DNA of 64,000 bases from Massilia sp. Mn16-1_5 (GTDB lineage: Bacteria; Pseudomonadota; Gammaproteobacteria; Burkholderiales; Burkholderiaceae_D). The stretch lies in contig NZ_PPXQ01000004.1 in assembly GCF_004798585.1 (NCBI RefSeq), positions 124,001 to 188,000 on the forward strand. Reading direction: 5' to 3'. The notes beneath the pieces are model-generated. The model was not told the DNA's origin, made no database searches, and worked only from the letters and a program-made list of their open reading frames with translations. The stretch's first letter is position 1, and every line of letters starts with the position of its first letter. The position numbers were made by a program, and so were the translations under genes. Positions 36,510 through 45,244 of this stretch are shown piece by piece.

Positions 36510-37217
36510 CTATGCTCCGATATACGCTTTGCGGACTTGTTCGTTATTCAGCAGCTCGTCGCGGCCGCCTTCCATCACGATATGCCCCTGTTCGATCACG
36601 TAGGCGCGGCTGGCGATGTTCAGCGCCGCATACGCGTTCTGCTCGGCCAGCAGCACCGTGGTGCCGGCCTTGTTGATGCGTGCGATGACCTCGAACATCT
36701 GCTTCACGACCAGCGGCGCCAGGCCCAGCGAGGGTTCGTCCAGCAGCAGGGCTTTCGGCCGGCCCATCAGCGCACGGCCTATCGCCACCATCTGCTGCTG
36801 GCCGCCCGAGAGCGAACCGGCCGCCTGGTCCTTCTTCTCATGCAGGATCGGGAACAGTTCGAAGACTTCGTCCAGGGTCTTCTGCGTGCCCTTGCTGTCG
36901 CGCCGGTGCACGTAGGCGCCCAAGGTCAAATTCTTCAGCACCGACATGCCGGGGAAGAGCTTGCGGCCTTCCGGGCAGTGCACCAGCCCGTCCGCCACGA
37001 TCTGCGAAGGCTTGCGCCCCACCAGCTCGTGGTTGCCGAAGCGGATGCTGCCCGTGCTCGCCTTCTGCAGGCCGCTCATGGTCAGGAAGATCGAGCTTTT
37101 ACCGGCGCCGTTGGAGCCGAGCAGCACGACCAGTTCGCCTTCGTCGGCGTGGATCGACACGTCGTGCAGGGCGCGGAAGCTGCCGTAGGAGAGGGAGACT
37201 TTATCAAGCCGCAGCAT
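36510..37217 (-). CDS. livF: Liv-type ABC transporter ATP-binding protein (LivF-like), system 2
   Basis: 235 residues. Walker [13 protein letters not shown], signature [17 protein letters not shown], Walker [14 protein letters not shown]. Canonical LivF. Start overlaps the end of livG by 14 bp. Confidence 0.93.
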   Translation of the reverse strand: MLRLDKVSLSYGSFRALHDVSIHADEGELVVLLGSNGAGKSSIFLTMSGLQKASTGSIRFGNHELVGRKPSQIVADGLVHCPEGRKLFPGMSVLKNLTLGAYVHRRDSKGTQKTLDEVFELFPILHEKKDQAAGSLSGGQQQMVAIGRALMGRPKALLLDEPSLGLAPLVVKQMFEVIARINKAGTTVLLAEQNAYAALNIASRAYVIEQGHIVMEGGRDELLNNEQVRKAYIGA

Positions 37218-37968
37218 GTTCGCTCCCCAGGTAGGCTTCGATGACGACCGGATTGGCGCGGATCTCGGCGGGTGTCCCCTCGGCGATCTTCTCGCCGTAG
37301 TTCAGCACCAGGATCTTGTCGGCGAGGTTCATGATCATGTCCATCTTGTGTTCGATCAGGCAGACGGTAAGGCCGCTGTCGGCCATTTTGCGAATGAGAT
37401 TGGCGAGACCGACCGTCTCCTCCGGATTCACGCCGCCCGCCGGTTCGTCCAGCAGCAGCAGGGTCGGGTCGGTGGACAAGGCCAGCGCGAAGGCGACGCG
37501 CTTCCTTTCCTCCTGCGAGATGTCGCCGGCGATGCGGTTCTCGACGTGCGACAGCCCGACGAAGTCGAGCGCGGCGCGCGCCTTTTCGCGGCAGACGCGT
37601 TCCTCGTCTTTCAGGCGCTTCGAGCCGAGGATCACATCGAGCAGGCCGGACTGGGTGCGCAGGCGGTGGCCGACGATCAGGTTGTCCAGCACGGTGGCCG
37701 TGTCGAACAGGGTCGTCGACTGGAAGGTGCGCGCCATGCCGAGGCGGGCGACCTGGTCGGCGCGCAGGCCCGTCACGTCGCGACCGTCGAAGACCACCTT
37801 GCCGGACGTCGGTGCGATCGCGCCGCTGACCAGGTTGAAGAAGGTCGTCTTGCCGGCGCCGTTCGGGCCGATGATGGCGTTGATGGTGCCGCGCTTGAAG
37901 CTGACGCTGACGTCGTTGACGGCGGCCAGGCCGCCGAAGCGCTTGGTGAGCGAGCTAATCTCAAGCAT
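37204..37968 (-). CDS. livG: Liv-type ABC transporter ATP-binding protein (LivG-like), system 2
   Basis: 254 residues. Walker [13 protein letters not shown] and Walker [16 protein letters not shown] are normal; the signature reads [16 protein letters not shown] and, as in system 1, lacks SGG. The LivG-specific tail [33 protein letters not shown] is present. Overlaps livM by 8 bp. Confidence 0.93.
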   Translation of the reverse strand: MLEISSLTKRFGGLAAVNDVSVSFKRGTINAIIGPNGAGKTTFFNLVSGAIAPTSGKVVFDGRDVTGLRADQVARLGMARTFQSTTLFDTATVLDNLIVGHRLRTQSGLLDVILGSKRLKDEERVCREKARAALDFVGLSHVENRIAGDISQEERKRVAFALALSTDPTLLLLDEPAGGVNPEETVGLANLIRKMADSGLTVCLIEHKMDMIMNLADKILVLNYGEKIAEGTPAEIRANPVVIEAYLGSEHAAA

Positions 37969-38983
37969 GGGTCGCTCCTTTCGCGCCGGAGATCGGGGTG
38001 ACGTTGCGCGGCGCGGCGGGAGCGGCCGCTTGCGCCGCCAGCGCTTCCTTGCGACGCTTGCGGTTCATGTAGGTGCCGACGATCCCGTACGGCAGGAAGA
38101 TCACCAGGATCACCAGCAGCGGGCCGAAGACGACGAAACGGTAGTCCTGCAGCACCTGCAGGTACTGGGTCAGCCAAGGCACGCCGATCGCGCCCAGCAG
38201 GGGGCCGAGCAGGGTGCCGATGCCGCCCACCAGCATGTACATGGTCATGTCGAAGGTGTGCTCGACGCTGGCCACGCCCGGACCGATGAAGCGCACGAAG
38301 CCCGCGTACAGGGCGCCCGCCAGGCCGGCGAAAAACACCGACAGCATGAAGGCCAGCAGCTTGTTGCGCATCAGGTTGATGCCCAGCGCCTGGGCCAGGT
38401 CGTCGCCGTTACGGATCGCCATGAAGGTGCGGCCCAGCAGCGAACGCACGATGCGGTGCATGATCCACAGGCTCGCGACCAGGAAGAACAACACCAGGTA
38501 GTACTGCGGCCGCGGCGACGTGAAATCGATGCCGGCGATGTCGGGCGGCGCCGGGATGCCGATGATGCCGACCGTGCCGTGGGTCAGGCTTTCCCATTTC
38601 TCGATCACGAGGTACATGATGTAGCCGACGCAGAGCGTGAAGATCGAGAAGAAGTGGGTTTTCAGGCGCAGCGACACGATCCCGACAAAGAAGCCGAGGA
38701 AGGCCGCGAACACGCCCGCCAGGAAGAAGGCGATCCAGAACGGCACCTGGTGGTCCACCGTCAGGATGCCGACCGTGTAGGCGCCGACGGCCATGAAGCC
38801 GCTGTGCGCCAGGTTGTACTGGCCGGTGTAACCGGTGATCAGATTCAGGCCGATGGTGGCGATGGCGTAGATATAGGCGGTCGACATCACGGTCAGGTGA
38901 TAGTCGTTCCCGGCCAGGAAGGGGAAGGCGACGGCCAGCGCCAGCAGCGCCAGCCAGCCTGTGGTCGAACTAAAGAGTTTCAT
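37961..38983 (-). CDS. livM: Liv-type ABC transporter permease (LivM-like), system 2
   Basis: 340 residues, nine or ten helices. Landmarks: YTGQYNLAHSGFMAVGAYTVG, LRLKTHFFSIFTLCVGYIMYLV, NLMRNKLLAFMLSVFFAGLAGALYAGFVRFIGPGV, GGIGTLLGPLLGAIG. The C-terminus carries a ~35-residue basic then Ala-rich tail (NRKRRKEALAAQAAAPAAPRN) not needed for transport. Start and the livH stop share one base (TGATG). Confidence 0.92.
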   Translation of the reverse strand: MKLFSSTTGWLALLALAVAFPFLAGNDYHLTVMSTAYIYAIATIGLNLITGYTGQYNLAHSGFMAVGAYTVGILTVDHQVPFWIAFFLAGVFAAFLGFFVGIVSLRLKTHFFSIFTLCVGYIMYLVIEKWESLTHGTVGIIGIPAPPDIAGIDFTSPRPQYYLVLFFLVASLWIMHRIVRSLLGRTFMAIRNGDDLAQALGINLMRNKLLAFMLSVFFAGLAGALYAGFVRFIGPGVASVEHTFDMTMYMLVGGIGTLLGPLLGAIGVPWLTQYLQVLQDYRFVVFGPLLVILVIFLPYGIVGTYMNRKRRKEALAAQAAAPAAPRNVTPISGAKGATHA

Positions 38984-39846
38984 CAGTGCGCTCCCTTCGC
39001 GAACAGGCCCTGCGGCCGCACAGAGAGGATCAGGACCAGCAGCGCGAAGGCGATGATGTCCTTGTAGTCGGTCGAGATGTAGAAGGCGCCGAAGGCTTCG
39101 GCAAAGCCGATGATCAGGCCGCCGACGATCGCACCCGGCACGCTGCCCATCCCGCCCAGCACGATGATGACGAAGGCCTTGGTAATGACCAGGTTGCCCA
39201 TCGAGGTGTAGACCAGGTTGATCGGCGCATACAGCACGGCGGCCATGCCGGCCAGCGCGCCGGCGATCGCGAAAGTCATCATCGCGACGCGGGTGGCGTC
39301 GATGCCGACCAGGGCCGCGCCTTCGCGGTTCTGGGCCATCGCGACGATGGTCGCGCCGGTGACGGTCTTCTTCAGGAACAGCTGCAAGAGGCCGACCAGC
39401 AGGAAGGCCGCGACGATGATCAGGAGGCGCTGGGCCGGCAGGGTCAGGCCGCCGAACTCGAGCAACTGCGTGTACGGCGTGTCCATGCGGTGGAAGTCCG
39501 CGCCCCAGATCGCCTGCGCGCCCGCTTCCAGGAACAGCAGGATGCCGATCGAGGCGATCATGTGGTGCAGGTAAGGTGCTTTACGCAGCGGATGGAAAAC
39601 CAGGCGTTCGGACAGCACCGAGATCAGGGCCACGACGACGGCGGCGCCCAGCATGCCCCACCAGTAGTTCAGGCCCAGCTTCGTCATGATGAAGAAGGCC
39701 GAGTAGGCGCCCGCCATGTAGAAGGCGCCGTGCGCGAAGTTCGGCACGTGCAGGATGCCGTAGACGAGCGTGAGCCCGAGTGCCACCAGGCTGTAGACCC
39801 CTCCAAGGGTCAGCCCGTTGAGGACTTGTTGCAGGAAAAGCTCCAA
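38983..39846 (-). CDS. livH: Liv-type ABC transporter permease (LivH-like), system 2
   Basis: 287 residues if translation starts at the TTG at 39846, which has GGAGA seven bases upstream; no ATG precedes the first helix. The N-terminus then reads (M)ELFLQQVLNGLTLGGVYSLVALGLTLVYG, the standard LivH opening. Later landmarks: NREGAALVGIDATRVAMMTFAIAGALAGMAAVLYAP and VLGGMGSVPGAIVGGLIIGFAEAF. First gene of operon 2. A short open frame with a strong ribosome site lies 61 bp upstream. Confidence 0.9.
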   Translation of the reverse strand: MELFLQQVLNGLTLGGVYSLVALGLTLVYGILHVPNFAHGAFYMAGAYSAFFIMTKLGLNYWWGMLGAAVVVALISVLSERLVFHPLRKAPYLHHMIASIGILLFLEAGAQAIWGADFHRMDTPYTQLLEFGGLTLPAQRLLIIVAAFLLVGLLQLFLKKTVTGATIVAMAQNREGAALVGIDATRVAMMTFAIAGALAGMAAVLYAPINLVYTSMGNLVITKAFVIIVLGGMGSVPGAIVGGLIIGFAEAFGAFYISTDYKDIIAFALLVLILSVRPQGLFAKGAH

Positions 39847-40342
39847 AATCGTGTCTCCATTATTGGTGTGATCGTGTGTGATTTGGATGCCGCGGGCGTG
39901 GCGAGTCTTACTGCATGACTGCACCTCGTTGCGCTAGAGCGGTCTGTGGAAGAGAGGAGCGGATGGCGCTGCCGGCAAGCCCGGATACGGCCTGCGTCGC
40001 CATCGATTTCGCCAGCACATGATGCGTGAACATGCGACTCCTCGGAGTGGGCGCGCATGGGGCGCACCCGGTGGGTTCAGCGATTTTAGTTTTACTCTGC
40101 AAAACTGCAGGGTGTAAAATGGAACAAAAAAAGGATACGATAATTTCAGATGAGTAGCAACGTTTTGTTCTCATACCGAAAATCGGCGCCGGTCGGCGCT
40201 GTGTGAGGGCGACGGGCCTGCTGGAACAGGCATCTCATCGGTGCGAACGCACGGCCAGTGTGCCATGCCTTGCGCTTCCCGGCAAAGCCTCTTTTACGCG
40301 AGGGGCGGGCCCGTATCCGCAACGTCCAGACAGGGGACCAGA
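39847..40342. promoter_or_regulatory. Divergent control region between livH2 and iclR2
   Basis: About 500 bp without an established gene. Besides a candidate 41-codon frame (39908-40033), it has an AT-rich core (40085-40180). TTTTAC (40090-40095) and GTAAAA (40114-40119) flank the perfect palindrome CTGCA-AAAC-TGCAG (40097-40110). A wide inverted repeat GAACAAAA/TTTTGTTC has its arms at 40122-40129 and 40163-40170. These are the likely IclR sites. CTGCAAAAC is shared with the iclR1/pim control region. The part from 40200 to 40342 looks like untranslated leader of iclR2. Confidence 0.55.
39908..40033 (-). CDS. Candidate small leader ORF (41 residues) upstream of livH2
   Basis: ATG at 40033 is preceded by CCGAGGAGTCGC, one of the best ribosome sites in the window. 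The frame runs 41 codons (MFTHHVLAKSMATQAVSGLA... ending RGAVMQ). The peptide is amphipathic with a mild hydrophobic middle and has no recognised family. It ends 61 bp before livH2 on the same strand, so it could be a leader peptide of the transporter operon or a free small protein. Coding is not proven. Confidence 0.35.
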   Translation of the reverse strand: MFTHHVLAKSMATQAVSGLAGSAIRSSLPQTALAQRGAVMQ

Positions 40343-41161
40343 ATGCAGGCGATCGACAGCGACACGGTTGGGCAGGACCCCGAGGGCACCGAACACCTCG
40401 ACCCGGCGCGCAAGAACGAAGAGCGCTATTTCATCACCGCCCTGGCGCGCGGGCTGGAAGTGCTGGCCTGCTTCCGTTCGGCCGACAAGGGCCTGACGAA
40501 CCAGCAGATTGCGGAACGCTGCGGCCTGCCGAAATCCACCGTCACGCGCTTCACTTATACGCTCACGCGTCTCGGCTACCTGGTGCAGGACACGGGCGGG
40601 CGCTACATCCTTGGCACCGCCACCCTGGGCCTGGGCAGCGCGATGCTGGCGCGGCTCGACATCCGCCAGCTGGCGCGCCCGATGATGCAGGAGCTGGCCG
40701 AATTCTCCGGCACCACGGTCTCGATCGCGGTGCGCGACCGCCTGTCGATGATCTACATCGAGGTCTGCCGCAGCACGGCGGCGCTGGCGCTGGCGCTGCA
40801 GGTCGGCTCGCGCATGCCGCTGGCGGTTTCCGCGATCGGCCGCGCCTACCTGGTCAAGGCCAGCGAACAGGAACGAGCGGACATCCTGGCACGCTACCGC
40901 GAGCTCGACGAAATCGCCTACGAGGCGGTCCTTGCCGCCATCGCGCGCGGTGAGCGCGACTACGCGCAGTACGGTTGCACCACTTCCTTCGGCGAGTGGC
41001 AGAAGGACGTCAACGGCATCGCGGTGGGCTTCGTGCCGATCGGGGGCAACCAGCTCATGTCGATCAACTGCGGCGGGCCGTCGTCGAGTGTATCGAAGGA
41101 GTTCCTGCTGGATGAGGTGCGGCCGCGCCTGATCGAGATCGCGGGGCGGCTGGAGAGCTAG
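40343..41161 (+). CDS. IclR-family transcriptional regulator 2
   Basis: 272 residues from the ATG at 40343 (CAGGGGACCAGA upstream). The winged HTH spans about residues 28-85 (FITALARGLEVLACFRSADKGLTNQQIAERCGLPKSTVTRFTYTLTRLGYL), followed by the IclR ligand domain (LARPMMQELAEFSGTTVSIAVRDRLSMIYIEVCRS, GFVPIGGNQ, SINCGGPSS). It aligns with the IclR protein at 25749 along its whole length. Divergent from ABC system 2, which it probably controls. The acid sensed is unknown. Confidence 0.92.
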   Translation: MQAIDSDTVGQDPEGTEHLDPARKNEERYFITALARGLEVLACFRSADKGLTNQQIAERCGLPKSTVTRFTYTLTRLGYLVQDTGGRYILGTATLGLGSAMLARLDIRQLARPMMQELAEFSGTTVSIAVRDRLSMIYIEVCRSTAALALALQVGSRMPLAVSAIGRAYLVKASEQERADILARYRELDEIAYEAVLAAIARGERDYAQYGCTTSFGEWQKDVNGIAVGFVPIGGNQLMSINCGGPSSSVSKEFLLDEVRPRLIEIAGRLES

Positions 41162-41170
41162 GGCTCATGC

Positions 41171-41186
41171 GCTGCCCACCCTACGA
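41171..41186 (-). repeat. Single REP-like half element between convergent stops
   Basis: Minus strand CTCGTAGGGTGGGCAGC: the core and one stem arm of the REP family, without the second arm. It lies between the iclR2 stop (41161) and the thioesterase stop (41188), one base from the latter. Probably a degraded copy. Confidence 0.5.
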
Positions 41187-41187
41187 G

Positions 41188-41640
41188 TTAGTACCCCGCA
41201 TCCAGCTGCGCCGCCGTCAGTGGCTTCATCACCGCAAACACGCCGCTCGCGCGCAGCACGCGCCGTTCGCCCGCCATCAGCACGCAGTCGGCAAAGGCGA
41301 CGCGCGAGCCGATGCGGCCGATGTTGATCTCGGCCTCGATCCAGTCGCCTGGGCGGGCGGCGTCGAGGAAGTCGGTGCTCAGGTTGACGGTTACGAAGGA
41401 GTGCCGGTTGTCGCAGGAGAGCGCCAGGCCCAGGCCCAGGCTGGAATCGGCCAGGCTGGCCAGCATGCCGCCGTGGACGATGCCGCGCATGTTGGTGTGC
41501 TGCTCGGCGACGCGCATCGCGATCGTGATCTTGCCGTCCTCGCGCTTGCAGTAGAGCGAGCCCAGGCCGGCCATGTAGGGGCCGCCGCGCTTGAGGCGTT
41601 CGAAGCCCGCGGGGACGGCGGTGTCGTCGTGTGGTGTCAT
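41188..41640 (-). CDS. PaaI-type hotdog-fold thioesterase
   Basis: 150 residues. The PaaI-family motif HGGMLASLADSSLGLGLAL is at about residues 56-74, with GIVHGG preceding the helix and the Asp of LAD as likely catalytic residue, followed by VTVNLSTDFLDAARPGDWIEAE. It hydrolyses acyl-CoA or phenylacetyl-type CoA thioesters, often to free CoA from stalled intermediates. Its location beside the second IclR gene fits a CoA-recycling role in the catabolic island. Convergent with iclR2. Confidence 0.88.
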   Translation of the reverse strand: MTPHDDTAVPAGFERLKRGGPYMAGLGSLYCKREDGKITIAMRVAEQHTNMRGIVHGGMLASLADSSLGLGLALSCDNRHSFVTVNLSTDFLDAARPGDWIEAEINIGRIGSRVAFADCVLMAGERRVLRASGVFAVMKPLTAAQLDAGY

Positions 41641-41739
41641 GTCAATACGATCCTGTGCTACAAAAAAATACGGCGGCCCGAGGGCCGCCGCGGCGCATGA
41701 ATTAACAGCGCATCCTACTCTGTCAAGCCGAAGCCTGCA

Positions 41740-42861
41740 TCAGAACATGTGCATCACGCCGACCGTGAAGCGGTTGGCCTTGTCGCTGCCAGGAGCGACC
41801 ACGCCTTGCGCCAGGTTGATGATGCCGGCGCCGAAGCCTGCCGCCGTGCCCGAAGCCAGGTCGACGACGTTGCTCGTGTTGGCGCGGGTATAGGCGGCAT
41901 AGATGGTGCTGCGCTTGCTCAGCGCGTAGCGGCCGATCAGGTGGTATTGCTGGGAGTCCTGGTCGAACTGGTCGCCGTAGCGCTTGGTGTTGTACACCGC
42001 TGCCGTCAGGGTCATTGCCGGTGCGACCGGAACGTCCACGCCCACGCCGGCCACCGCGATCGTGCGGTTGGTGCTGTCGACTTCGTTACGGATGTAGGTG
42101 CCCTTGATCACGGCGCGTGCCATGGTGTACTTGGCGCCGACGCCGTAGGAGGTCAGCAGGTCGGTGTTCAGGTTGTTCTTCATGCGGGCGTAGGCGCCGG
42201 CGACGCCGATCGGGCCGCCGTTGTAGAAGGCCGAGACGCCCGAGTAGGACGAGCGCTGAATGCCGCCGGCTTGCTCGCCGAAGGCGTGCATCAGGCCGAA
42301 GCCGAAGCCGCCAAAGCTCGGCGAAACGTACTTGACCGAGTTGGACTGGCGCAGGGCGCTATTGCCGGCGCCGTTGGTGCCGAAGGCGCCGTAGACAGCA
42401 CCGAAGTTCATTGCGCCGAACAGCACGTTCGGGCTGGTAGCGGCGAAGGCCAGGCCCATCGGGTCGGCCAGGCCGACCGAGCCGATACCCAGGAGATTCT
42501 GGCGGCCGAGGTCGATCGAGCCGAAGTTGCCGGCGATGCCGACGCTGGCTTCACGGTCGAACAGCGAGGTCGATGCGGGCGTGCCGGTGTTGACGCCGGC
42601 GGCGCCGGTGTCGTTCAGCAGGGTGCCTTCGAGTGCGAAGCGAGCCTTCAGGCCACCGCCCAGGTCTTCGGTGCCCTTGAAGCCCCAGCGCGAGGTCTGC
42701 ATCTGGCCGGCTTCGACGGTGTTGCGGTCGCCGGTCGGGCCGTCGTTGGTGGTGTGGGCGATGCCGGCGTCGACGATGCCGTAGATGGTGACGCTGGTCT
42801 GCGCCGAGGCGGTCGACATGCAAGCTGCCAGTGCGGCCATTGCAAGGATGGTCTTCTTCAT
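41740..42861 (-). CDS. Gram-negative general porin
   Basis: 373 residues. Signal peptide MKKTILAMAALAACMSTASAQ, then QTSVTIYGIVDAGIAHTTND, the usual start of burkholderial trimeric porins. LGRQNLLGIGSVG corresponds to the strand before loop 3, and the chain ends in ANRFTVGVMHMF, a C-terminal Phe as needed for BAM insertion. It forms a 16-strand outer-membrane pore for small anions and acids. Preceded by a near-consensus promoter and an upstream palindrome. Position after the TctCBA operon suggests it supplies substrate to the transporters, although such porins are often unspecific. Confidence 0.92.
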   Translation of the reverse strand: MKKTILAMAALAACMSTASAQTSVTIYGIVDAGIAHTTNDGPTGDRNTVEAGQMQTSRWGFKGTEDLGGGLKARFALEGTLLNDTGAAGVNTGTPASTSLFDREASVGIAGNFGSIDLGRQNLLGIGSVGLADPMGLAFAATSPNVLFGAMNFGAVYGAFGTNGAGNSALRQSNSVKYVSPSFGGFGFGLMHAFGEQAGGIQRSSYSGVSAFYNGGPIGVAGAYARMKNNLNTDLLTSYGVGAKYTMARAVIKGTYIRNEVDSTNRTIAVAGVGVDVPVAPAMTLTAAVYNTKRYGDQFDQDSQQYHLIGRYALSKRSTIYAAYTRANTSNVVDLASGTAAGFGAGIINLAQGVVAPGSDKANRFTVGVMHMF

Positions 42862-42891
42862 ATTAATGCGGTCTCCTGGTTTTCAAGGTGC

Positions 42892-42912
42892 TCCGGCCCC
42901 GACGAGGCCGGA
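42892..42912. other. Hairpin in the porin mRNA leader
   Basis: TCCGGCC/GGCCGGA, a 7-bp stem with a 7-base loop, 31-51 bases upstream of the porin ATG and downstream of its promoter. A 5'-end hairpin of this sort often lengthens porin mRNA life; whether it also pairs with a small RNA cannot be seen. Confidence 0.4.
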
Positions 42913-42983
42913 CGGCGGGTACTGCGATAGGGCAGGTATAGCGGCGGCGTTTCTCTTGGTGGAACTCAGCCATCTATTCTGAA

Positions 42984-43012
42984 ACTGTATTTTCTTGCAT
43001 CAATACTGTCAA
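42984..43012 (-). promoter_or_regulatory. Sigma-70-type promoter of the porin gene
   Basis: Minus strand TTGACA (43012-43007), 17-base spacer, TACAGT (42989-42984). The -35 box is perfect and the spacing ideal. The start of transcription would fall near 42977, giving a leader of about 115 bases. Confidence 0.75.
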
Positions 43013-43037
43013 CAACTTCATGCCACTTGCGAAGCCT

Positions 43038-43055
43038 TTGTGCAATTTCGCACAA
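43038..43055. promoter_or_regulatory. Palindrome upstream of the porin promoter
   Basis: TTGTGC-AATTTC-GCACAA, a perfect 6+6+6 inverted repeat centred about 37 bp upstream of the -35 box centre, in a position typical of an activator site. It contains TTTCGCA, the half-site also seen around the IclR1 gene. The remainder of the 42862-43182 spacer holds only the promoter, leader hairpin and the tct terminator. Confidence 0.5.
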
Positions 43056-43121
43056 GAAGTGTGTTGAATAAGCGATAGAAGTGGACAAGAAGGTCCGATT
43101 CGGCGCGGCGCACCAATGGAA

Positions 43122-43153
43122 AACGCCCCCGGCATCTGCATGGCGGGGGCGTT
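43122..43153 (-). terminator. Intrinsic terminator of the tctCBA operon
   Basis: Stem AACGCCCCCG/CGGGGGCGTT (43122-43131, 43144-43153), 12-base loop, followed on the minus strand by TTTT. It begins 30 bases after the tctA stop codon. Confidence 0.85.
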
Positions 43154-43182
43154 CATGAGGATCACAGGATCCGCTCAGGCGA

Positions 43183-44688
43183 TCAGTCTTCCTCGTGGAA
43201 GGCTTCCTCGCGTTTCTTCCTCAGCGACGGCAGGAGCACCACCGTCATCGCCGCCACCGCCAGGGCCAGCATGGTGGCGCTGATCGGACGCTGGACGAAG
43301 ACCAGCGGGTCGCTGTGCGAGAGCAGCAGCGCGCGGCGCAGGTATTCTTCCATCATCGGGCCGATGATAAAGCCCAGCAGCATCGGCGCCGGCTCGGCGC
43401 CCAGTTTCGCGCAGATGTAGCCGAACAGGCCGAACAATGCCATCAGGTAGACGTCGAACTGGCTGTTGTTCAGGCTGAACACGCCGATCGCGCAGAACAT
43501 GAGGATGGCCGGATACAGGCGGTGGTAAGGCACCATGATCATCTTGACCCAGAGGCCGATCATCGGCAGGTTCAGCACGACGAGGAACAGGTTACCGATC
43601 CACATCGAGACGATCAGGCCCCAGAACAGGGCAGGCTGCTCGGTCATCACGGCCGGACCCGGCTGGATGCCCTGGATGATCATCGCGCCGATCATCAGCG
43701 CCATCACCGGATTCGACGGAATGCCCAGGGTGAGCATCGGGATGAACGAGGTCTGGGCGCCGGCGTTGTTGGCCGATTCGGGCGCCGCCACACCTTCGAT
43801 CGCGCCTTTGCCGAAGTTGGCGGAGTTCGGCGAGACCTTCTTTTCGATCGAGTAGGAAGCGAACGAGGCCAGCATGGCGCCGCCGCCCGGCAGGATGCCG
43901 AGGGCCGAGCCGAGCACGGTGCCGCGCAGGACCGGCGCGATGATGCGCTTGAAGTCCTCTTTCGTCAGCATCAGGCCCTTGACCTTCTTCATCATCAGCG
44001 TGCGGCCCTCGTCGTGCTCGAGGTTGCGGATGATCTCGCCGATGCCGAACATGCCCATCGCGACGATCACGAAGTTCACGCCGTCGGCCAGTTCAGGCAG
44101 GTCGAAGGTGTAGCGTGCGGCGCCCGAGTTGACGTCGGTGCCGACCAGGCCCAGCAGCAGGCCGACGATGACCATGCCGATCGCATTGAGCAGCGAACCG
44201 CTGGCCAGCACGACCGAGGCCACCAGGCCCAGCACCATCAGCGAGAAGTACTCGGCCGGGCCGAACTTCAGGGCCAGGTCGGCCAGCGGCGGCGCGAACA
44301 GGGCCAGCAGGACGGTGGCGACGGAGCCGGCGAAGAAGGAGCCGAGCGCAGCGGTCGCCAGCGCCTTGCCGGCGTGGCCGTTACGCGCCATCTGGTAACC
44401 GTCGATGGCTGTCACCACCGAGGACGATTCCCCCGGAAGATTGACCAGGATGGCGGTGGTCGAGCCGCCGTACTGGGCGCCGTAGTAGATACCCGCGAGC
44501 ATGATGAGTGCCGACACCGGCGGCAGGCCGAAGGTGGCCGGCAGCAGCATCGCGATGGTGGCGACCGGACCCAGGCCCGGCAGCACGCCGACGGCGGTGC
44601 CGACGAATACGCCGATCAGGCAGTAGAGCAGGTTGGTAATGGTAAAGGCCGTTTCCAGGCCCAGTCCGAGATTGGTAAAGATTTCCAT
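43183..44688 (-). CDS. tctA: Tripartite tricarboxylate transporter, large permease TctA
   Basis: 501 residues, about 12 helices. TctA landmarks: GVLPGLGPVATIAMLLPATFGLPPVSALIMLAGIYYGAQYGGSTTAILVNLPGESSSVVTAIDGYQMARNG in segments near residues 35-105, and the second half repeat GILPGGGAMLASFASYSIEKK and GIPSNPVMALMIGAMIIQGIQPGP. It works with TctB and the periplasmic TctC as an ion-driven carboxylate importer. Follows tctB by 11 bp. R. palustris relatives of this family bind adipate and other diacids, which fits the neighbourhood. Confidence 0.95.
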   Translation of the reverse strand: MEIFTNLGLGLETAFTITNLLYCLIGVFVGTAVGVLPGLGPVATIAMLLPATFGLPPVSALIMLAGIYYGAQYGGSTTAILVNLPGESSSVVTAIDGYQMARNGHAGKALATAALGSFFAGSVATVLLALFAPPLADLALKFGPAEYFSLMVLGLVASVVLASGSLLNAIGMVIVGLLLGLVGTDVNSGAARYTFDLPELADGVNFVIVAMGMFGIGEIIRNLEHDEGRTLMMKKVKGLMLTKEDFKRIIAPVLRGTVLGSALGILPGGGAMLASFASYSIEKKVSPNSANFGKGAIEGVAAPESANNAGAQTSFIPMLTLGIPSNPVMALMIGAMIIQGIQPGPAVMTEQPALFWGLIVSMWIGNLFLVVLNLPMIGLWVKMIMVPYHRLYPAILMFCAIGVFSLNNSQFDVYLMALFGLFGYICAKLGAEPAPMLLGFIIGPMMEEYLRRALLLSHSDPLVFVQRPISATMLALAVAAMTVVLLPSLRKKREEAFHEED

Positions 44689-44699
44689 GTCTGTTCTTC

Positions 44700-45164
44700 T
44701 TAGTTAAAACCGAGCCATGGGCCGAGGATGGGCATCGGCAAGCCGAGCAACTTGACGAAGACGACGACCGCGAACACGGCCAGGCCGACCGCCAGCAGGA
44801 TCGAAGCGCCCCAGGTGAACTTGGGGCTGGCATAGGCACTCATCAGGATCAGCACCAGGGCCGCCGGCACCAGGCCCGCGCCGCGCACCAGGAAGCCGAA
44901 CAGAAGGACGGCGACCAGGATCAGGACGATTTCCTTGATGTAGAACTTGCCGATCGCTTCACCCGGACGCAGGAAGGAGCGGATCACGCCGATCAGGCCG
45001 ATCAGGGCGAGCATGCCGCCCAGCACGGTAGGAAAATATGCCGGACCCATACGGCCGGCGGACCCCATCGGGTAGTCGCGGCCGATGATGATGGCGGCGA
45101 GTCCGATGAACAGAAAGATGATGCCGGTCCAAAAGTCCTTTGGATGGCGGATGAATGAAGGCAC
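44700..45164 (-). CDS. tctB: Tripartite tricarboxylate transporter, small permease TctB
   Basis: 154 residues with four helices. IIFLFIGLAAIIIGRDYPMGSAGRMGPAYFPTVLGGMLALIG is the characteristic TctB opening. The first base pairs lie 133 bp after tctC, and a long hairpin sits in that gap. Partner of TctA in the inner membrane. Confidence 0.93.
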   Translation of the reverse strand: MPSFIRHPKDFWTGIIFLFIGLAAIIIGRDYPMGSAGRMGPAYFPTVLGGMLALIGLIGVIRSFLRPGEAIGKFYIKEIVLILVAVLLFGFLVRGAGLVPAALVLILMSAYASPKFTWGASILLAVGLAVFAVVVFVKLLGLPMPILGPWLGFN

Positions 45165-45244
45165 TGCACGCTCCTTTTATTGCTGTTTGAATGCTGTCCC
45201 GCCGTCGCGCCGCCTCAGTCTCCCCCCGAGCGCACGCGCAGGCG

